From Picochlorum sp. 'celeri' (Eukaryota; Chlorophyta; Trebouxiophyceae), in contig JAACMV010000024.1 of assembly GCA_010909725.1 (NCBI GenBank), positions 1,240,001-1,304,000 on the forward strand: a stretch of 64,000 bases of DNA. The letters are read 5' to 3'. The notes beneath the pieces were generated by a model that saw nothing but the letters and a program-made list of their open reading frames with translations, ran no database searches and had not been told where the DNA came from. Position numbers and translations under genes: made by a program. This document shows positions 1 to 10,013 of this stretch, piece by piece; the stretch's first letter is position 1, and each line of letters begins with the position of its first letter.

Positions 1-1603
1 TCGAGTCTGATCGAGGGGTTCTACCAGTTGAAGCAGACGCTCGCTCGAGCGATCGAATTTTACGAGCAAGAGCAGCAAATGTCGGTCTTTTGTGGGGATC
101 CACAGCAAGGCATTGCTGCGAGATGATCAACAGCTGCTTTTGACAGTCAATGGCAGTCTCCATGTCAGCAAAGGAGATGTCAACTCGCTCGATGAGGTCT
201 CGCACCAATAGCCCAAATGCTCTGACATCGTGGAGTTCAAACAATGCATGCTGTTTATTGGATCGCTGATACGCGAATGCAGCACCATAGTCACAGAGAA
301 TTGATGTTCCGTCATCTCTGGCAAGGACATTATGAGCATACACATCCCCATGGGCAATGCCCTTGGCATGCATGTGCTCGAGCGCTCCAGACACGCTTGA
401 TAAACACCGAAGCACGAACGATATCGGGAATAATTGACCTTCCTTCCATCGACATCGTAACACAGAGTCTTTGTTAGGCTTGAGTGCCAAGGGGCTCCCA
501 TCCACATACTCCATCACAACTCCCAAATGGGGATGGTCTATCCTTGCAAGTACATTGACAAGATTATCATCATGCAGCATACATGCAATAGCAATCTCGT
601 CCTCACAATGTCCGTCCGGTGACGTATCTTTCCTGAACAGTTTCACCGCAACCTGTTTCTTCTTATACTCCCCTTCAAACACCTCACCACTGGCTCCATC
701 ACCCAGTTTTTTCCCAACCATGACATCTTCAATCGACAAACATGGTGCGCTTGGTTTCTTCAGTGATCCTGCCAATGGGTTCCCTGCGATACTCAGCCAT
801 GAAAGACTGTGTGCATTCATCAGCGATTCTGGAATATGTTGCAAATCGCAGCATGCAGCTCTGAACAATTCCAGCCGGCTCAACTGCCCAATATTCTCGG
901 GAAGATGCTTCAGCGTCGCATTATGAGACAACTGAATTTTCACCAACGACTGACACTCGCACATGCTATCTGGCAAGCTTTCCAACGTGTTCCCAGTCAG
1001 ATAGACTTCTCGCAGCTCCTGGAGGCCTGTAAACACATCAGGCAACTCCGTCAAACAGTTATCCTTCAAGCCAAGAACCTGAAGCGATCTTAATCGCCCC
1101 AAAGACTCTGGTACCCGCTCGATTCGATTCCCCATGGCATTGAGTTCTTGCAACGATGCGAGTCCTCCCAAGGACTCTGGCAGCTCACGGATACAGTTGT
1201 TATGGATATCCAACGTTTCCAACTTACGCAGCCGACCAATCTCCTCAGGGATCCGCTCGATTAAATTCCCACTCACATTAATCTCCCTCAGGGTGGCCAA
1301 GTTCCCAACCCCTTTTGGAAGAGACGGCAGCGAGTGATTGGTCACACAAATCGCAACCACCCGAGGCGTACACAAATACCTCGATATAAGCGCCTGAACC
1401 CCAGTTCCAACTCCATATTGAATAATATCTTTTGGCGAGGTTATAGTTATCCCATTATTCGTTCCATGCTGATCCAAAACAGCCCTTGTAAGAAAATACA
1501 GAGTCCCTGCACCGAGCACGGCCAAAACCGACTCTTCTTGGCTTAAAGACGCTCGTTCGAGCGAGTCTAGTTGTACAATCTTGACTATTCGATCCAAATC
1601 CAT
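1..1603 (-). CDS. LRR-protein kinase, C-terminus cut off by the window edge
   Basis: The frame is open from ATG at 1603 to the window start, giving 534 codons and no stop. Residues about 80-285 are leucine-rich repeats of the LPxxIGxLxxL type. A protein kinase domain follows from about residue 290: a glycine loop (GDGASGEV), a VAVK lysine near 318, and a catalytic loop reading HGDVYAHN near 418, where HRD would be expected. The metal-binding motif is DYG instead of DFG, near 438, and the tail has VDPHKRPTF, normal for the end of a kinase. Asp, Asn and Asp are all kept, so activity is likely, but it is a non-RD kinase. No signal peptide or transmembrane helix is obvious; the N-terminal ~80 residues are unassigned. 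LRR and kinase in this order in a soluble protein differ from plant receptor kinases. The substrate is unknown. Confidence 0.8.
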   Translation of the reverse strand, partial: MDLDRIVKIVQLDSLERASLSQEESVLAVLGAGTLYFLTRAVLDQHGTNNGITITSPKDIIQYGVGTGVQALISRYLCTPRVVAICVTNHSLPSLPKGVGNLATLREINVSGNLIERIPEEIGRLRKLETLDIHNNCIRELPESLGGLASLQELNAMGNRIERVPESLGRLRSLQVLGLKDNCLTELPDVFTGLQELREVYLTGNTLESLPDSMCECQSLVKIQLSHNATLKHLPENIGQLSRLELFRAACCDLQHIPESLMNAHSLSWLSIAGNPLAGSLKKPSAPCLSIEDVMVGKKLGDGASGEVFEGEYKKKQVAVKLFRKDTSPDGHCEDEIAIACMLHDDNLVNVLARIDHPHLGVVMEYVDGSPLALKPNKDSVLRCRWKEGQLFPISFVLRCLSSVSGALEHMHAKGIAHGDVYAHNVLARDDGTSILCDYGAAFAYQRSNKQHALFELHDVRAFGLLVRDLIERVDISFADMETAIDCQKQLLIISQQCLAVDPHKRPTFAALARKIRSLERASASTGRTPRSDS

Positions 1604-1797
1604 TGGTGAAATCCTGAAAATATATTGAAAATGGCAACAATCAGTCTGGCTCCATGATGAAGATCCAGCATTCTTTCTTTTTTTACATTTGAATTCTTTG
1701 ATTTTTTTTGAACAAACATGTACAGATATATAGATATTCAACATGGTGTACAAACATACGTCGTCTGAGACACCGATCGAGTAGTTTTCTCCTTGAA

Positions 1798-2508
1798 TCA
1801 TTCAACGTTTGTGTAGCTACACCGTCTGCATGTCGCAAGGCAGTATGGCGACCCATCCTGTAGATATTCTGGGCTGTCACACTGAGAAAAATCACATGAT
1901 GACGCACCAGGTGGAGGGATGTCTGTACATCCTTCTTTCCCGCACCGACCACACGACTTTAGACAGAACGCTTCCTTCCACATCCAGATGGAATCACATC
2001 GATCTACAATGTATGGTATGGAACAGTCTACTCCCTCAATGGGACCAATATCTGTGCATGTAAAGGTCCTCACACGCCTATCTAATTGTCTGCAAAGTGT
2101 CTCATTGAACATATTTGATGACTTGAGGCAGACGCCTTTGTCTATAATAAATGTCTTGTCTTCACCATCCAGGGCTGGAGGAGCGTCCCCGTCCTTGGAT
2201 AGAGGCTCTGAAGGCGGGTCCTTCGATCTCGGAGGCAATAAGGGACCGATAGGAAGTAAATCACTCGTAAATTCGCTATTATATGCCGATCTGCAGTGTA
2301 TATGCATACAAATAGTTGGTGAACACGTGTCAACGAGAGTCAACGTTCGCGTTGACAGGCAATTTGGCATCCTATTGTTTATATTCTATAGATATTTGCA
2401 CATTTATACGCACAATCTTCGACAATAAGCGGGTTGGAGTGTCAATGAGAGCAGTAGCAGTGTTATGAATGCTGTTCTGCGAATCATCCCTGCCAGCAAC
2501 AACAACAT
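1798..2508 (-). CDS. Secreted cysteine-rich protein with ShKT-like motifs
   Basis: A first exon at 2508-2414 encodes a leucine-rich signal peptide (starts at 2508 or 2487, ending near LQPAYC). It joins in frame to a second exon ending at 1798. The simplest intron is 2413-2372 (42 nt, GTGCGT...ATAG). A second in-frame acceptor near 2293 (after TGCAG) would give a longer intron and a shorter protein. The 42-nt model is 222 residues. The C-terminal half has two cysteine modules ending CLKSCGRC and CLATCRRC, resembling the end of ShKT domains, plus an unpaired upstream region rich in Pro and Asp. Probably extracellular; role unknown. Confidence is high for secretion and cysteine modules, lower for the exact splice site. 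Confidence 0.6.
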
Positions 2509-2696
2509 GATGCGTCAGCTATGTGTTGCTGATCGCCCTCTTCTTCTCTGATTTGACTATTTTTTATTTACTAGATTCTGTTTTGTCATTCACACGAGGT
2601 GGTCGGATTTCAATGCGCTATATTTGCAATTGACTATTTACAGAACATCTTCTATGTGGATACTTTGATGATATCGAGTCTTCATGAATCAATCAA

Positions 2697-3165
2697 TCAA
2701 TCGGCTGGTTTCCAGGCATCCAAGATGGACTTGACAGTACTGTAGTACTCTGCAGGGATTATTTGGGCAAGCTCTGGGCCACAGACCACGTTGCAATTAG
2801 AATCCACATTGCAGTCAAACTCAATGTCATTGCCTGGCCCTTCCAGTTCACACTCGATATCGTTGTCTCCAATGAGGTCCTCATCGAGATCACATTTCAA
2901 CTGTCGTCCTCCAAAGTTGCATTCAATCTCATCATTGTCCCACTGATTTCCAGAGAAGACACCTCCAGAGCATTCCTCAGGAACAGGATTTCCAGGCGAT
3001 GAGGCACAGCCACCCTGCGTGTATCATGGTAGTATCGCGTCAGCGGAAACGATACTGCGTTCAATACATACTACTGCGTACCGACTGTGATAGGGTTCGT
3101 GTAGCCTGAACGCAGGCGAGACCCAAAAGGACACAGAAGAGAGTCAAGATGTTCTTGCCTTGCAT
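2697..3165 (-). CDS. Small secreted acidic cysteine-rich protein
   Basis: Two exons: 3165-3082 (28 codons) and 3014-2697, separated by a 67-nt intron with GTACG donor and CGCAG acceptor in phase 0. The product is 133 residues. Exon 1 is almost entirely a signal peptide (MQGKNILTLFCVLLGLACVQA). The mature part is very acidic and has about eight cysteines in patterns such as CSGGVF, IECNFGG, IECELEG and FDCNVDSNCNVVCG. I recognise no family. The splice join is well supported because both frames read coherently and the boundary falls right after the signal peptide, as in neighbouring secreted genes. Confidence 0.6.
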
Positions 3166-3503
3166 TGGATTTGTACGGAAGCAGAGAAAGCACAAAGGTG
3201 ATACGTCTTGTTGTAGTCCTACTATTTGTATAGTACACCAGCAGATGTGATGCTCGATCGCGTAGATGTCGTAGGTGTATTGCAGTCGTGGATTGGTCGA
3301 TCCAATAATAAGACCAGTATTTTTCTTCTTCTAGGACATGCCCATCAATGTGATGATGGCGTTTCATTTGATTACATGGATTGAGTTTTCATGACAGACA
3401 GTTCCTTTTCCTTCCACACGCTCTGCGTCCATGACCAGAGGGGCAAGGAATAGACAAATTCATCGCATATATGGAAAAGACTGCAGGGCTGGTATCCATG
3501 ACT
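3166..3503. other. Intergenic spacer, no gene seen
   Basis: About 340 bases between two minus-strand genes. It must hold the promoter of the acidic secreted protein and the 3' UTR... of none on this side except the downstream gene's own 3' end near 3500. No coherent reading frame, RNA gene or repeat was recognised. Confidence 0.4.
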
Positions 3504-4196
3504 CTAGGCTTCTTGCTGAGGTGTCATTTCCTGAGAAGGATCACGTGACCCACTGGCCTTTTGCTTCCTCGACGAGCGCACGATTGGAATGATTGATAAC
3601 ACCAATGACGCTGTCACTGCAAACCAGGAGAACCAAGAGAAGGCACAGCATGCTTGGACCAAACTCCACTTTGTGTTGTCAGCCAGAATTGTTGTGCAAA
3701 TAATGCTTGTAAACCAGAATATCCACAAAAGCACAAACATGACAAACTCTGCCACAACAATTAATTTCTCTTCTGGATCCGCACCAACATATGCCATCAA
3801 AATGGCAGCACTCAGAAGCAATCCAAGAATAGATGTGAACAAGGCAATGTTGATCAATCCCTGAGAGTTCGTCCAAGCAACCCGGAAATTATCCTGGCAT
3901 TCTTGATTATCTATAATGGGATCACATGATTTCCATGAATACCATTGGTCAATCACAGCAGCTGACGTTCCCAGCACAATGAGTGCACAGATAATCTGCA
4001 CAGGAAACGATATGGAGGTCAGCTCTGTCACATCATGGTGTTATTTCAGCATAAATATTTCAAAGATCTCTCGAGGAGATTGGGTGGAGACCTATAGGGA
4101 ATACACCAGAGGACATTGCAGCAAACGATTTCGCACCTCGCTGACAACAAGCCATGCTTTTGGGGGAAAGCTTTTGGCTTTGACTGGATCTTGCAT
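3504..4196 (-). CDS. Four-helix (MARVEL/tetraspan-like) membrane protein
   Basis: The long reading frame has no ATG at its 5' end, only a GTG preceded by a stop, so an upstream exon is needed. Exon 1 at 4196-4137 (20 codons, starting MQDPVKAK) joins in phase 0, across a 141-nt intron with GTGCG donor and TGTGCAG acceptor, to exon 2 at 3995-3504. The product is 183 residues with a short cytosolic N-terminus and four hydrophobic helices at roughly 20-40, 67-90, 97-121 and 132-156. There is a Cys-containing loop after helix 1 (WKSCDPIIDNQECQ) and a basic then polar C-terminal tail. The shape resembles MARVEL-type vesicle membrane proteins, but I see no diagnostic motif. Function unknown. Confidence 0.6.
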
Positions 4197-4671
4197 GTTG
4201 ATATAAAATATGGACAAATTGGAGTATGTAGTCTTGAAGGAAATACATGTCACAATCAATACTGGATTCGGCCGTTGCAGCATTGATCTCCGTAATAAGG
4301 AATTAAATCAAGCGATGGATTTTCTTTGTAGAAGAGGTTTCAGAAGCAGATAAGGGATGGCAGTCAAAGAAATAAAAGTAATTGTTGCCATCGAGAACCT
4401 CGTCATGGTTTTTACCAGCATGACGCCGACAATTGGTTGGAATTGTGTCGTTGAGCAGACGAGACGACCTCTGGTCGTTGGTCGAGTCGTTCCGTGTTCA
4501 ACTCATAGTAGATATGACGTACATATTCATCCAAGTAGGGTTTATGGGTCTGACGAGGGGCGGCGTATGCGTAGTAAACATGTTTGTTGTTCAACTCCGT
4601 CGTTTGCGTCCTCCTTGGAAGGAGACTGCATGTCGTTTCTTTCATGGGCGTCTGCTCGATGTTTTTATACC
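4197..4671. promoter_or_regulatory. Divergent promoter region
   Basis: About 475 bases between the divergently transcribed membrane protein and bicupin genes. The bicupin frame stays open back to 4357, but that stretch reads as basic, cysteine-rich sequence unlike a cupin. A TTTTTATAC stretch lies just before the ATG at 4672. It most likely holds both promoters. Confidence 0.35.
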
Positions 4672-5796
4672 ATGGTAAAGAAGCAGCAGCATGACTCACG
4701 GGAAGAGGGTGGTCTGAATGTAGTCATACCATTGCTGTACCCAGAAAAGGGGGTGCCATTTACAGCCTGTATTGAATTGCATGGGGTTTATGGTCCAGAG
4801 ACGGGATCCAATGCAATGCATAGCATGGCTGCTGAGTTACATGAAAACAGAAGGGTAGAACAGGATATGTATGAGCTGCGTTTTGTGCTGCATGGACGTG
4901 GAGAGATGGAGCGGCACTGTGATGGAGATGAAACGGAGCATGTGTCTCCTGGGGATGCGATTCTGTGCAAGTATGGATCTGTTTCATATACAAGTAGATC
5001 TCAGGTATCATATACAAGTTATAGCGGGATGTCGTGGGGGATGGCGACATTTGTTGTGTACATCCCAAGGGCACTGGTGAATACGCTTGATGATGATGGT
5101 GCCTTTGAGCAAGCTCGCGCGGCGTGTATCGAGTTTATGAACACATATAAATGGCCAAAGAATGATACAATGACACCAGTAACAGATCTGCTCTCCAGGG
5201 ACGATGTGGACGTTTTGTTGCGAGGTGCTCAGAATCTGGGAGTCAATTCTCAAGGACATCATGTGGATGAGCATGCATCGCCGTCGGATTGGTTTGCGTT
5301 TCACGCACAAAATATCATGTCTCATTTTCGACGAATGCTATCAAATCCCGAGGGAGAACGTTTTCCGACGGAAATTTTGAAGAGAACCCTGACAGATGTG
5401 TCCACCTTTCTGCTCCCAAACCAAACAAATCGGCTAGCATTATTGTTCGATCCTTTTGCTAGTATACCAATTCCTTTCGTTTTTGGTGTAGAAATCTTCG
5501 AGCCTGGGCACAGGACAAAGCCTCATGTCCATTCAAAGGCGTACGAGATGTTTTTCATTCTGCAAGGAACTGGCGAGGGATTCTGCCAGGGGAGCAGATT
5601 TCCCATCGCCCCTGGCGACATTGTCGCGTTTCAACCAGGTAGTACACATGGTATCGATAATGGACCACAGGAGAGAATGTACTGCATCGAAGTAATGCTT
5701 CCAGATGAAAATTTTGCAGAATTTGTGAGGTCAGGTCCCTTGAAGAGACTCGAGGATGATGATCTATGCATCCTCGCACGCGTAGGTTGTTCTTGA
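4672..5796 (+). CDS. Bicupin protein
   Basis: I place the start at the ATG at 4672 (374 residues, MVKKQQHDSREEGG), because the 105 upstream open codons look non-coding; 4357 remains possible. Two beta-barrel cupin domains are visible. Cupin 1, about residues 15-170, has YELRFVLHGRGEMERH and a proline-glycine-aspartate turn (SPGDAILCKYG). Cupin 2, about 255-355, has the clearer metal-site pattern HVHSKAYEMFFILQGTGEG with PGDIVAFQPGSTHGI, keeping the His, His, Glu and His ligands. Cupin 1 lacks the first two histidines, so only the second barrel is likely to bind metal. The pathway is not recognisable; bicupins include oxalate oxidases, dioxygenases and isomerases. Confidence 0.65.
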   Translation: MVKKQQHDSREEGGLNVVIPLLYPEKGVPFTACIELHGVYGPETGSNAMHSMAAELHENRRVEQDMYELRFVLHGRGEMERHCDGDETEHVSPGDAILCKYGSVSYTSRSQVSYTSYSGMSWGMATFVVYIPRALVNTLDDDGAFEQARAACIEFMNTYKWPKNDTMTPVTDLLSRDDVDVLLRGAQNLGVNSQGHHVDEHASPSDWFAFHAQNIMSHFRRMLSNPEGERFPTEILKRTLTDVSTFLLPNQTNRLALLFDPFASIPIPFVFGVEIFEPGHRTKPHVHSKAYEMFFILQGTGEGFCQGSRFPIAPGDIVAFQPGSTHGIDNGPQERMYCIEVMLPDENFAEFVRSGPLKRLEDDDLCILARVGCS

Positions 5797-5870
5797 TACA
5801 CGTTTTACAACATGGCTACGTATAATAGTATAATCTTATCCATGTGGCAATACATGTGATGTATTCAAAT

Positions 5871-6547
5871 CTAGTTGATCTGCTCAGCAATGAGGTCAGC
5901 AGCTTCCTGAACAGTGGAGATCTTCTCAGCACCTTCCTCGTCGAGCTGAAGATCAAACTTCTCCTCAAGAGCCATCATGATTTCGACAGTGTCGAGGGAA
6001 TCAGCTCCGAGATCGACAAACTTGGACTCTGGGGCAACCTGCAGGGCAAGACAACATGTCAGGCGCATTCTCGCCCACAACCAATGGACTGATCGACGCA
6101 TCCAATATATTCATATGCATAAACGTACGGTGTCGAGATCAGTTCCGAGCTGTTCAGCGATGATTTCGCGAACGTCAGCGAGAACCTCGGCCTTATCCTG
6201 CACGAGTCCAGAAAACACAAGTCGCTCATTGTGCTCATCATCAGCGCCAAAATCTCATACAATACATGAAAAAACACGTACAACTGCCATCACGACAAGA
6301 CGCTGGGCACCCATGGCACGTGGGGCCTTGGCCTACATGACCAGAATGGGTGTTGAGTCAACAGGTCACACAATAACACATGCAAAGGATTGATCGAGTG
6401 GATATAAACACTCCTAAGGATACCTTACGAGCATGGAGCCTCGAATTTGGGCATTATATGCCTCATCGAATACAGAATGAGACGTACCTGAACACGGAGA
6501 GTGACACCACGGCGGGCGGCGATGGAAGTGGTCAAAGATGCCTGCAT
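5871..6547 (-). CDS. Acyl carrier protein, probably plastid
   Basis: Four exons, all with consistent frames: 6547-6488, 6332-6282, 6197-6129 and 6038-5871. Introns are 155, 84 and 90 nt, with GTACG donors and AG acceptors. The product is 115 residues. Residues 1-37 are rich in Ala, Ser and Arg without acids, as in a plastid transit peptide, and there is no signal peptide, which fits a primary plastid. The mature part is a canonical type II ACP with the DSL phosphopantetheine site in [20 protein letters not shown]. It carries growing acyl chains for fatty-acid synthesis. The similarity to green-algal and cyanobacterial plastid ACPs is strong; mitochondrial location is the less likely alternative. 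Confidence 0.9.
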
Positions 6548-6692
6548 TGTTGACGACGTTATCAAGTTTAATTCAATATATTATGTGTTAATGAAAGTGC
6601 GAAAGGCGGCAGAGGTGGAAATCGGATATGGATGGATCCACATTGTGGCATGGATGGATGGATGATGCAGAAAAGAGTGACTCGATAGGGAG
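6548..6692. other. ACP upstream region with GGAT microsatellite
   Basis: Upstream flank of the acyl carrier protein gene. Around 6629-6665 it holds short GGAT/ATGG tandem runs. Positions 6685-6692 are the left copy of the 8-bp target site duplication of the adjoining MITE. Confidence 0.4.
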
Positions 6693-7094
6693 CAGGGTTG
6701 CAGATAGTGTCATATTTTGATTTTTTATGACATTTCCCGAAATTGGTGTCATATTTCCGCCAGGAAATATGACACAAAAATTGACACTTTTTGGCAATAT
6801 GACACCAAAATATGACACCTCGCTGAAGAATATGACACCAAGAGCAGTTGAAGTTGGGGCAGTTGGACTGCAGCCTTCTTCACCCGCTCAAGGCCCAAGT
6901 TGACGTTTGGCTCCCATCAAAGTACTTTTTGACAGGCCTATTCTAGACATCGGTGCCCACATCCCATCAAAGGTATCCTTTGACCGTATCACAAATATGA
7001 CAAAAACATGACACAAAATATGACATTTTCGGTCAAAATCGAGCTTTGATGGGACACCAAATATGACAAATATATGACACTATCTGCAACCCTG
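6693..7094. mobile_element. Non-autonomous hAT-type MITE
   Basis: A 402-bp element with inverted terminal repeats. The left end reads CAGGGTTGCAGATAGTGTCA and the right end is its reverse complement, ending TGCAACCCTG. It is flanked on both sides by the same 8-bp sequence ATAGGGAG (6685-6692 and 7095-7102), a target site duplication. Terminal CAGGG plus an 8-bp duplication is the signature of the hAT superfamily. There is no transposase frame, so it needs a transposase in trans. The interior is AT-rich and full of ATATGACA-type motifs in both orientations, with two TCAAAG..CCTTTGA-like segments. The duplication is perfect and the ends nearly intact, suggesting a recent insertion. Confidence 0.88.
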
Positions 7095-7102
7095 ATAGGG
7101 AG

Positions 7103-7370
7103 AGACGTGCATCATGGTCGTTGACGGAGGGGTGCATCCCAGAGCCTCGTAATGCGTATTCCTTTCTTACATCGACATGATAACAACTAAGATGTAATGG
7201 TGTAGAAAAAGCAGATTCTCTATGCGTGGATCGCAATCTGATATGTTTGGTTGGCCAAAAATTCATAAAAGAAGAAAGAAAGAGTACCCTGTATAGATTT
7301 TCAACGTCATCTCGCAGAGGTATAGACGTCGTGGGTTCTATAATATGACAAGAAACACGTGTCTGTGCGG
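7103..7370. other. Spacer between MITE and CXC-factor gene
   Basis: This is the 3' flank of the CXC-domain gene. No coherent frame or RNA gene was recognised. Confidence 0.3.
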
Positions 7371-8964
7371 CTATGACGTTGAGTTGAGCCCAATGAGAGC
7401 GGACAAGACATCAACATCGTCCTTGTCCTCTTCCCTGGACTTTTGAATTTCCAATGCTTCTAGGAGCAAGGCCTTTGTTTCCTGGGCAGATCGTCTTGGC
7501 TGAGGTACTCGTTTCGATGGTGGAGAAATGTGATCCAGTCCCCAATCAGCCCGTGCTGCAGCAACTGCCCCAGAGACACCGCCACTTGCTGCCCGTCTAG
7601 GCCTCTTTTGAATGGGCTCTATATTTTCCTTCACATGCTGGGGAATTGCAGTCACATTTGTTATTCGTCGTGGCTGCTCCTCAACTTTTTCTATGTGTGG
7701 CGTAGGAGAGTTGACAATGTCAAGCACATCATCTGGCGTCGCAGCCTCGATGAATGACACGACGGCAGATGCATCTTTATGCGTCTCCTCGACCGATTCC
7801 TTTGTTCCTTCTTTTAATGTGCGATCAAAAGACACGCCTTCTGGGAGCGATGTATGTCGACCATCCTTCTGCGTATCATCTCCAGCACCATGCTCGGGTG
7901 TTGGAAAGTGCAATCCTTTTCCAGAAAACATGTCCTCATCCTTGACATCACCATCGACCGGTACAGATTCTGGTGGATCCTCGGGTGCATCTTCTGGCTC
8001 CCCAGCGTTATGACATCCAATACACTGACAAATATTGGGATTGCATTTAACTCCAGCATTGTAGCACTCGCAGTATTTTTTGAGGCATTTGGAGCGTTTG
8101 CACCGACACCCCTTTTGGTGACCATTTGTTTTAACCTTTTCATCAAATGCAGTAGGATCCTTCATCAGGATACCCGCCCGCGCAATATTCACCATGTCGA
8201 CATTTTCTTCAGAGTTTTTGCATCCCACACAGGCACATCCTGGCAAGCAATATCCAGATCCAGCAAAGCACTCGCAGTACATTTTCAGACACTGGCTTCT
8301 CTTGCAGTTGCATGTTCTCTGCTCTCCACTCTTCTTTGGGCGAGACACAGCTGCTGCGGCTGCTGCAGCAGCCTTGGCCACTGCTGTAGTTGGGCGCTTT
8401 CGTGGTCGCTTGGGCTGCAAACAAACACCACACATGAATTGTACACGAGTAGTAAGATGCCACACACATACACACACACACACACACACCTTTTTCGTGG
8501 CACCTTCAAGCTGAGCCTCAAAATCAAACTCATCATCATCGGGATCGACAGGAGTATCTTGCTTATCGGCCGCACTCGTGAATAGATTTGTCAACACCTC
8601 AATAGCCATTGGAGTTGATGCCACCTTTCCTGGCGTGGACGCTGTTCTCCCCACGCCACCAACCAAAGAACCTGGAGTCACGGCGGCTTGCGCACCGCCC
8701 AACATGGCCTCTGCTACTTCCACCTCATCGGCACCCATGGCTTCTTGCCGAGCACCCAACTTTTTCTCATCCACTGGGGTCTCAGGCAACAAAAAGGTCA
8801 ACTTCTTCTCAGCCCCTCGTGGAACACGATTCGATGCGCTTCTCTGCCGTGCCGGCACTATCAATGTCTTATCATTGTATTTTTTGACATCATGATCCTT
8901 CTGTAGCCCAGAGGGCGTCGCAGCCCCCTCGTCATGCTGCTGCATCTGATGCTCCTGCCGAACA

Positions 8965-8995
<31 letters not shown>

Positions 8996-9584
8996 TATAC
9001 AAGGCATGCCGTTGATGGTTTTGAAACTGCTGCATATTCTGCTGCATCTGATAGTGCATCATCATTATCATATTAACAGCATGAGGATCCTGAAAATTAG
9101 CAGGTGGAGGAGGAGGAGGAGGAGGCGCAAAGAATGGCACCTGAGGATGCTGCTGCGAATCCACAACATGCTGCATAGCTCCACTCAAAGACGTGATCAA
9201 TGCCAACTGGTTCGTCAATGCAGTGGACAGCTCCCCATCAACTTGTGAGGCTGTTCCATTGATAAATCGCTCCTACACATGAGACACCAGATGGACAAGT
9301 GAGTACAACCATCCCACTCATGTCAACAACCACATCGACACCACCCATATCCACCGACAATGGTCGATAGTATCTATACATATCACCAATACTCGAATGG
9401 AGATGTCCGAAGGGATTAATCATCCAACGCGTCGGACTCCAACCTTGGATTCAAACAGACCAACCGAATTGCGAGACGATGACGAGTCAACATTCCCACA
9501 CAGCATGCCTCGCACCTGTAACTCTTGCAATTGCCTAATTGCTACGTGAAAAGCCTTTTGGAGGCTTTCTTGCGACGTTTGCAT
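7371..9584 (-). CDS. TSO1/tesmin-like CXC-domain transcription regulator
   Basis: Two CXC repeats (CNCKRSQCLKMYCEC and CRCKRSKCLKKYCEC) with the conserved linker between them occupy roughly residues 310-420. This is the CRC DNA-binding module of tesmin/TSO1/LIN54 proteins, which bind cell-cycle promoters. The N-terminal third has poly-Pro, poly-Gln and Met/Gln-rich tracts; the C-terminus is acidic and disordered. The model is: exon 1 from ATG 9584 to 9516 (or 9444), exon 2 9272-8490, and exon 3 8414-7371, about 631 residues. The second intron (8489-8415, 75 nt) starts inside a GT dinucleotide repeat and is stop-free and in frame. Retaining it would insert 25 odd residues (VCVCVCV...) between acidic and basic segments, so I treat it as an intron. 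Confidence 0.85.
8461..8489. repeat. CA/GT microsatellite at a splice donor
   Basis: An alternating CA tract on the plus strand, GT on the gene's strand, interrupted once by ATA. Its first GT is the inferred donor of the second intron of the CXC-domain gene, so the repeat begins exactly at the exon boundary. Confidence 0.8.
8962..8993. repeat. CAG/CTG repeat encoding poly-Gln
   Basis: A run of about ten CTG units on the plus strand, read as a glutamine tract in the N-terminal region of the CXC-domain protein. Such a tract is prone to length change. Confidence 0.8.
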
Positions 9585-10013
9585 CCTGAATCTGACCAAG
9601 AGAGACTCGAACACACAAACCGCGATGCTCAAACGAATCCCAACGAGCCCGTCTCTGCCTGGTAGTACCCACACTCAACTACTCTTATTAAATTATTCAA
9701 GTATCAATAGATATACAACGGATTGATGACGCATGCGCATCTTGCGAGCTTTTGATGCCTCTCGCGACAACAATCGCTAACAACGATGGATGTATTATCG
9801 GTCAAGCAATGCCTTTGATGGGGGTAGCGATTCATCGGAGGCGAGTTTAAAATTGGGCGCCCTAAATTGGGTCTTAGCCATTTGGGCAACTTGGGTCCAT
9901 GGACCATCTAGGGTTACTACATAATCGTTATCAAAGAATCAACCGTGGTTCCTGTATAAGTGACACTAATCTAACAATTATCCCGTATCGGAACTTCAAA
10001 TCTGGGTCACGAA
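9585..10013. other. Intergenic region, no gene seen
   Basis: About 430 bases between the divergent CXC-factor gene and a small unknown gene. It should hold both promoters; CTGTATAAGTG near 9953 is TATA-like and precedes the small gene. A short palindromic patch (TTGGGCGCCCTAA) lies near 9855. No coding frame was recognised. Confidence 0.35.

Noticed and set aside
127..507. A 126-codon minus-strand frame inside the LRR-kinase gene
   Set aside because: It is an overlapping shadow of the kinase frame, which carries the real motifs.
4357..4671. N-terminal extension of the bicupin
   Set aside because: The sequence is Cys/Arg-rich and unlike a cupin or targeting peptide, and a good ATG with a TATA-like stretch just upstream exists at 4672.
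6629..6665. GGAT/ATGG tandem repeat as a regulatory element
   Set aside because: Short and degenerate; an ordinary microsatellite explains it.
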